A stretch of DNA of 64,000 nucleotides from Chlamydomonas sphaeroides (Eukaryota; Chlorophyta; Chlorophyceae; Chlamydomonadales; Chlamydomonadaceae), in NCBI GenBank assembly GCA_001662425.1, contig BDDC01000083.1, positions 11,310 through 75,309 on the forward strand, given 5' to 3'. The notes below the pieces were generated by a model, which was not told the origin of the DNA, did no database searches, and worked only from the letters and a program-made list of their open reading frames with translations. Numbering within the stretch: the stretch's first letter is position 1; every line of letters starts with the position of its first letter. A program made the translations under genes and the position numbers. Positions 57,659 to 64,000 of this stretch are shown here, piece after piece.

Positions 57659-60600
57659 TCACCAGCATGCCGGTGCCGCTGGCAACCGAAGGCGGCACCA
57701 GCCCAACACCGCTGCCGGGCCGAAGGCGGCTGCCGCGGCTCTCGCTCCACGTGCGCGCGCAAGGCACCCCAGGGCTGGCCCTGACGACGCCCGACCCGCT
57801 CGCTACCACAGCCGCGCCGCCGTTCCCGACAGGCCCCGCTGGATCCCCAGCAGCCGGCTGGCCGCCGACAGGCCCCGCTGGATCCCCAGCAGCCGGCTGG
57901 TCGCCGCTCGCGGTGGCCGCCCCGGGCTTGGGGCTGCTGCGGCGGGCGCCGCCGAGGGATGACCGCCGTGAGCCGGCCGGCGACGGCCGCTGCGAGCCGA
58001 GCTGCATGCCCTGCAGCGACGGCCGGCCGCTGGCGCTCGCCGCGGCGCGCCGGGGGCTGTGAACCTGCGCCTGGTCGGCGGCGCACGACTTAGCGCTTGC
58101 GTGGCCGCGTGCGCCGTCGTGTGCGGTGTCGTCCGGGTCGAGCAGCGCCAGGAGCCCCGGCGCGCGCTGCTTGGGCGAGGAGCGCTGCCGCTTGTGGGAC
58201 GCGACGGAGCTGGCCGCCACGCCGGCCATCTCGGCCTCGACCAGCTCGGCGGCGGCCTTGGCCAGCTCCGAGGGCAGCACGTCGTGGAACTTGCCCAGGT
58301 TGGACAGCGGGCCTGGGGTGGGGGAGGGCGGGGGGGATGGCAGGGGTTTTGGATCCAGGGTCTAGGGTTTGGTGGCACGCGCCACGACGGCGGGGCAGCG
58401 CGTCCTAGAACGTGCTTGCCCAGGTAGGACGGCGGGTCTTAGGCAGGGGAGCGTGGTGGTGCAGAGTGTGGTGGGCGCGCTGGTGGCAGCTGCTGCGCAT
58501 GGAAAGTGGCGACAGATCGGCCGGTGCGGGTTTCATCGACGAAACGTCGGAATGCAAGGCGACGCACGCTGTGGTTGCGGGGCGCTGCTCCAGCAGCATG
58601 CGGGCGGGCGGGGCGGCAGCGGGCGCTGGGGCCAGGGCCCTAGCGGGCACCCAGTGCGCACCTTGGAACCAGGTCCCTGCGCCGCGCCAGGGGAAGAAGT
58701 ACCTGCGGGCGGGCAAGGGCCAGGGGTGGATCCCCTCTGTTGAGATGAACACCGCACACGCGCCATTCTACCCGGGTCAGGCTGGGCCGCGCTTCCGCAC
58801 TGGCGCACCTAACCGCATCCCCCCTGCGCACGGCCAACGCGCCACTCTACCCTGGGCGTGTTGCGCCGCGTGTGGGGTTCTTGATTACCTAACACTGGAA
58901 CACACGCAGCGGCACGCTCCGATGTTCTTTCGGGGCGGCGCTGGGCTTCGTTTCCCGCACGGGTGCAGCCTGGACGCATCCCTGCTGCTTCACTTGCGCG
59001 ACGTACGCGTCATCAACCCAGGGCGGGCCGCACGGGTCGTGATTTCAATAGGTTACCTATCTCTGAACACACGCAGTGGTACTCTGTTTCGGCCCTTAAA
59101 GTGGAACACAATGGTACACCCCGATGCGCTGCAGCTGTGAAGCAGCTCGCGCAGGCGCGGGCGCGCCGCGGCCATGCTGCGGTCCATGCGCTGCGGTCCA
59201 CGCCGCGTGGTGCCGGGCCTGGCTGCACCGCCCACACAGGGCTCGCCAACGCCGGGCAGCCAGGCAGCCGCAGCCGCATGGTGGCCACACCCGGACCCAG
59301 CCACACCATGCGGCTGGCGCCAGGCCGACGGCGGCGGAGCAGCCCGAAACAGCGTCCGCCGCGTAGTCTCTTGACCGACCGGTCATCGAACCAGCCCATA
59401 TGCCCGAGCCCGCCCGGTCCCGGGTGGGAGCCAGCGCACGCGGGCCCACACGAGCGGCGGCGTACGCACCAGCCCAGGGCGAAGGCCAGCGCGAGTATGA
59501 GGATGGGCCCCGCCCAGTTCATGTTGAGCAGGGTGACGGGGTAGTACTGCGGCAGGCAGAAGAGCACCGTCACGAAGCCTGCGGGGGTTTGGGAGCGCAG
59601 GGGCGAGCCGTGTGGGGTGACGCAGGCAGGCGGGAAGCTGGCAGCCGTGGCGATTGGTGGCGCATGGGTGGAGGAGGGGGGCGGTCAGGGCAGCACCGCC
59701 ACGAGGCCTGAGGCAGGGGCACGGGCGGCAGGCTGCGCATCCACCGGGCGGGTGGCGTTGGGGGCCAGCCTCGGGTTCGCAACACACCGAATGCCGAACG
59801 GTCAGGGTGTGAGTGGGGAGTGCTACAGCAAGCGGGACAGCACCATCAAGCGAGGCCGTCAAGGCGCAGCCAAGGAGGGGAGGCTCGTGGCTGCGCTGAA
59901 GCGCGGTGGTGGCACATGCGGTGGCGGTGGCGGCGCCGGTCGAGGGGCGCTGCAAAACCGGGGCCGGCGATGCGGCGCTGTGCAGCAGGGCCGGGGCCAG
60001 GGGTGGCTGACGAGGCGCAGCGACACAGCCGCCGCGGTGTCACCCACCGACCCAGGCCAGTGTGATGATGTTGTTTGCGTACGACAGCCGCGCGCTCAGC
60101 CGGAAGGGCCTGCACGGGTGAGGGACAGGCGGGGTGCAGCAGACGGCAGCGGCTGGGGCTCTGGCAGGCGGGAAGGGCGTCCGGCGCGGAGCCGGGGCTG
60201 AGCGCAAGGCCGCACACCGCACTTAGCCAGGCAGTCGCGGTGCATCACACAGATTTGTTTTCATGGTTACGCGCTTCCGTACACTCAGGTGACTACCAGC
60301 ATACGGTAATCGGCCAGGGTGCCGTACATCCCCACGTACCCGGCCAGGAAGTAGCGCCGCCCCGTGACAACCTTGCACAGCACGGGCAGCGCGTACGACA
60401 GGTAGCAGCCCACCACGGCGAACGACGTCACGGCGGGGAACTGCGGGGGGCAAGACACACGGGCCCTAGAAAGTTTAACACGGGCACAACTACGCCGCTT
60501 GCTCACATGGGCGCACAGGGGCGCCGCACACCTTGTGAGACGCGGGCGCAGCACTCGCCCAATAATGCAGCCTCCGCCGACCTCGTGTCCCGCCTCTCTC

Positions 60601-63600
60601 TCGCGCGCACGAACTGTACGGCGCCACCCATGGCATGTGTCGTACATATATCGTGCGCTCGCACAGCTCAGCTCACCACAAAGCTGTTGAAGCACATGGG
60701 CGTGGCCAGCAGGCTGGCCAGCAGCAGCATGTAAAGCACGCTGTACACGGGCGCGCGGGTCCTGGGGTGCACCCGCTCCGCCCACGACCACAGCGGCACG
60801 CCCTGGTCGCGCGCAAAGGCGTACAGCATCCTGAGGGGGTCAGGCCGCCGACGGCCGATAGCGTCACGGTGGCCGGGGGAGTGCAGTGGGACGTGCAACG
60901 GCGCGCAGGAGCTGCACCCAAGGCCGAGACAGCAGGACGTGGTGCAGCGCGGGGCGATAGGGCGGTGCGGGCAGATGTGGCGGGTCAGGCGGCCAGAGCC
61001 GGAGCGGGGCAGGGTGCCGGCACGCTGGCGGCGGTCAGTGTTTGCAAGGCAGGTCTTGGGCTGTGCGGCGGGGGCCGGATCGTAGTGTGGGCGCGCCTTG
61101 CGTGCCTCGCTCGCACCAACCTGCTGTTGTTTGCGATGGACTGATAGGAGCAGAAGAAGGTGCCGATGATGGGCACGGTGAACAGCGCCACGCCGGCGGC
61201 CGTGGAGCCGTAGCGGGCCTTGGTTATCTCGAGGAGGATCTGGGGTTGGCGTGTGAAGCGTTGGGCCGGCCACGGAGCTCTGGGAAGGGCGCCGGGTTCG
61301 GCGAAGGGCGACTATAGCTGAACTCCTAGCGCCGCCTACCGCCCGGGCGCCCGGCTCACGCCCGTATTCGTATGCTCCAGCGACGGGCGGTGTGACCTGT
61401 TAGACAGGGCTCTGCCGCCCAGGCAGGGGCCCCCCACACACAGCGGCACGCAGGCCGCCCTGCCGCCTGCAGGTCCCGGTCCCCGCACACACAGCGACAC
61501 GCCACTCCACCCGGGGCGTGCTGTGCCGCGTGTGGGGTTCTGTCCTACGTACTACTTGAACACACCCACACACAGGGCCGCACCTGCAGGACCACATTGG
61601 TGCCGCGTGTCTCGTTGTTGGGATCAAACAGGACCGCCGGGTCCATCTGCCGGGTCCAGGGTCGGGTCCAGGGTCGGGTCCAGGGTCGTGTCGGGTCAGG
61701 CGGCCCATAGGGAGGTGGCGGGACACAGAGGCCGGTGCCGTGCGGAGCGGGGGCGCCGTGACGCGATGGCCAAAACGCATGGTGGCGTCAGGGCGGCCCT
61801 CAACACACGCCGCCCGCTGCTGGCTGCTCTCGTCCGGAGCCTGCTTCGATGCAACGAGCCGGCGGCCCCATGCGCGCCATCACCAGGTAGGCTGCTCTGC
61901 TCCCGCAGCTCACCTTGACGAAGGTCAGCGACAGGATGAATGCGTATCTGCGGGGCCGGGACGAGAGGAGGCGCAATGCAGCGCCGACGATAGCACGTAA
62001 TGCCTGCTGGCACGTCAGCGCAGCACCTGCGCCCGTGCCATCCGCCGTGCATCTGTGCCGCTCGCAGGGCACGCCAGATGCGTCACGCCGGCGGGGGGAG
62101 CATCAGCCGCTTCTTGACACCCGCTCCGTCTTCCGCCGCAGAGCACCTCCCAACGCTGCCAGTGCACCCCCACGGCGGACGCTGCCGTCCAAGCGCCTCG
62201 CGCCGTGCTGCCCGCGTCGCCGCACACGACGATGCCGCTCGGCGCTGCCCGCCCTCCCGCAAGCCCGCAGCCCTGCCCCACCCGGTCAGCCCCACTGCCG
62301 CAATGGTCGCCATAATGGCCCGGGGCACGTTGACCTCTGCGTGCGCCACCTCCTCCGCCACATGCGGCGAGCCGTCGTAGCCCGTGAGCGTCCACCTGGG
62401 GCCGCAGCAGGTGTGCCGTCGGCCACGTCAACCCAAGCTAGTGCTGATTGCAGGTGTGACACCGCGCGCGCGTCACCGCTCTCGCGTGTTTGGGAAAGGG
62501 GCACCGCCAGGAGATGCAGCGGCGGGGCCGCGGGGCCTCAGCGCGCGAGCGACGGCTGGTGTGACTTTGTCGTGGCGCAGCGACTCACTGCGACATGAGC
62601 AAGCCCACCAGCGTGGTGTACACGGGGCTGCGGCGGCGACGGGCGGGGGTGGGAGGAATGGACTATGGCACGTGTTGCGTTGCGGTCAGCAGGCCACAGA
62701 GTACAACAGCACATCTGCACAGACGCCACAGTGGGGGTATCAAGATGCATGTCGGGTCAGCCGGCCAGCGTGACACCCGCGCAAAGATACGGCTGCGGCG
62801 GGGCCGGGGCCGGAACCGGGCGGGGGCGGCGCACATCGTAGAGCGGCCCAACGCTGATAGCGCAGCGGAGGCGCAGGAGCACGCTGCGCTGGGCACCACG
62901 CCTCGCACCTTGCGATGCCGGTGACATCGTGGTTGGGCTGCCACGACGTGAAGACGTACTGCTCGGGGCCGGGAGGGGCAAGGAAGGTGTGCGCTAGCTG
63001 GCGGGTCAGCGGCCCGGACCAGCGGCCCGGCGCCGAAGCGCGTGTTGCAGTGCCTGGCGCGGCTCCCGTGACCCTGTTGGGGTGGCCTCTCCACCTCTCT
63101 CTAGCCCTCGCTTCCTTCCCCGCTTTCTATCTGTACATTTCTCACCTGGGCACTCTGACGCTCCGTGGCGATGAGGGGAACCGCCACACAGAAGGCCGCC
63201 AACGCCACCATATGCCACCTGCGGCGTGGGCACGTGTGCATCGTCGGGGGCGTCGCTACCAGACAGACGACGCCCTTGTGCATCCTGGCGCACCCGGGTG
63301 CGGCAGTCGGCCACGGACACTCCGTAAGATGACAGTTGCGGCGGAGGGAGCCGCAAATCCAGGCCCGCTAACGGCTGCTGCCCAAGCCCAGCCCAGCCCA
63401 GCCCAACCCAACCCAGCCCAGCCCGGCCCGGCCCGGCTCAGGGCGCACATGGTGCCGAGTGTGGTCATGAAGGCGGTCAGCCGCGCGCTGCCACAATTCA
63501 GCAGGCCCACCACCGCCAGCGTCCCCGCCAGCAGCAGGAAGCGCTGCGGCGAGTGCAGCTCCACGCCTGGCGGGGAGCAGGGTCAGGGACAGGGGACAGA

Positions 63601-63917
63601 GGCCGGAGGCGTCGGGTGCGGGGTGGGGAGGGCGCAGGAGGTGTCAGATACCGTATCTGCGCCTGGCAGGGGCCGCGGAAGGAGTAAGATGCAAGTAGGA
63701 CGGCGCGGCCCGCGTGACGATAACGCCGCTGAAAGTTCAGAGGTTTGGAGGTTCGGACGAGTGGGCAAGGCGAAGGGGCCCGAGGGGTGGCGGAGCGGTC
63801 CTTTGGCATGGGTTCTAGGGATATAGTGCTTGCAAGGATGGCCGTACCGTACTGCACTTTGACGGCCGACGTGACCAGATTGACGAATGTGTAAAAGTTG
63901 GAGGCCGTGAAGCCGGC
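55878..63917 (-). CDS. APC-family amino-acid/GABA transporter with 810-residue tail (5' end beyond window)
   Basis: Fifteen exons join in phase to 1,193 residues: 63848-63917, 63449-63566, 63146-63218, 62909-62958, 62589-62627, 62282-62395, 61914-61947, 61584-61646, 61121-61239, 60677-60830, 60340-60440, 60048-60109, 59470-59578, 58662-58702, 55878-58312. The order matches plant BAT1/GABA-permease transporters: CVAVPLIATERQSAQ, YTTLVGLLMSQWTLTGYDGS, PHVAEEVAHAEVNVPRAI, ALFTVPIIGTFFCSYQSIAN, RMLYAFARDQGVPLWSWAER, YALPVLCKVVTGRRYF, GFVTVLFCLPQYYPVTLLN and WFQGPLSNLGKF. It should move amino acids or amines across a membrane by proton coupling; the substrate is not determinable. The N-terminal membrane segments lie off the right edge. 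The last exon adds about 810 residues of Ala/Gly/Ser/Pro-rich sequence with Gly runs and three RR[AF]SV motifs. The link is supported by phase and by the usual WFTGPISN-like end of the family falling across the last splice. Confidence 0.86.
57828..57905. repeat. 39-base tandem repeat in the transporter tail
   Basis: Two adjacent 39-base copies (57,828-57,866, 57,867-57,905) differ at a single base. They encode two copies of the 13-residue unit QPAAGDPAGPVGG. Confidence 0.95.
58829..59110. repeat. Intron-resident repeats in the transporter gene
   Basis: In the intron between 58,702 and 59,470, a segment around 58,842-58,880 (GCCACTCTACCCTGGGCGTG onward) recurs with few changes near 61,508-61,545, in another intron of the same gene. 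A shorter GAACACACGCAG unit occurs near 58,892 and 59,065. Together they suggest copies of a small dispersed element. Confidence 0.6.
61655..61690. repeat. Short tandem repeat in transporter intron
   Basis: Three to four units of GGGTCCAGGGTC type lie directly upstream of the acceptor for the exon at 61,584-61,646 and form part of its 3' splice region. Confidence 0.8.
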
Positions 63918-64000
63918 CTGGGTGTAGGGATGGGCAGCGCGGTGGTCCACGGCTACCGCACAGCGGTTCGCGATTGCAGCACTCCTGCTCGCCTGGCCCG

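Noticed and set aside
56098..58062. Long open plus-strand frame of 654 codons opposite the transporter tail
   Set aside because: It is the antisense shadow of a GC-rich, low-complexity exon. It has no splice-compatible partners, while the minus-strand frame links in phase to the transporter.
55878..58280. Low-complexity minus-strand ORF as an independent gene
   Set aside because: It has no good ATG start; the frame continues upstream to an acceptor at 58,313 and joins WFQG to PLSNLGKF, which matches the end of the APC transporter family.
59013..59469. Reading the transporter on past ALGW into WFDDRSVKRLRGG
   Set aside because: There is a strong GTGCGT donor at 59,469, and the exon at 58,702 continues the family pattern (W|YFFPW...WFQG).
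1..64000. CRISPR arrays, operons, tRNA or rRNA genes
   Set aside because: The window is eukaryotic. No spaced identical repeats of CRISPR type and no tRNA-like cloverleaf or rRNA segment were recognised by eye.

Overview
This is a stretch of nuclear DNA from a green alga, most likely a volvocalean (Chlamydomonas/Volvox-type) species. The signs are very high GC, genes cut into many short exons by introns with GTGCGT/GTGAGT-like donors and CAG acceptors, TGTAA poly(A) signals, long Ala/Gly/Ser-rich tracts inside proteins, and homologues typical of a photosynthetic, ciliated alga. All exon models were built by eye from splice signals, reading phase and remembered family conservation; no search was run.

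Layout. 4-10,661 (-): 28 exons of an LRRC9-type leucine-rich-repeat protein whose 3' end lies off the left edge. 11,287-14,594 (-): an extended SDR reductase of the dihydroflavonol/cinnamoyl-CoA reductase type. 15,153-16,454 (-): a small rhodanese/Cdc25-type (ACR2-like) protein. 17,066-20,167 (+): a TPR protein of the RMDN type. 21,719-25,323 (-): a protein with a LysM-like motif, convergent with the TPR gene. 25,596-26,926 (+): a probable plastid protein of unknown function. 28,065-32,123 (+): a riboflavin kinase with a transit-like leader and a methyltransferase-like domain in front. 33,577-40,743 (+): a flavin-monooxygenase-like protein with a very long low-complexity tail.

42,301-52,860 holds a local family of repeat proteins (A-D), each built from units of about 100 residues ending in a 'GD...PDGRV.V.EP' signature. 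A is an interrupted pseudogene, B has one in-frame TAG, C is intact and D is a 3' remnant. The ribosomal protein eL43 gene (44,652-45,668, -) sits between A and B. 52,861-55,877 is gene-poor and contains repeats. 55,878-63,917 (-) is an amino-acid/polyamine/organocation (APC) transporter, 5' end off the right edge, spliced onto an 810-residue low-complexity C-terminal region.

The genes do not form one pathway. The points of most interest are the A-D repeat family, the methyltransferase-like/riboflavin kinase fusion, two enzyme or transporter cores with giant disordered tails rich in Arg-Arg-x-Ser motifs, and six GC-AG introns among about 91 modelled.
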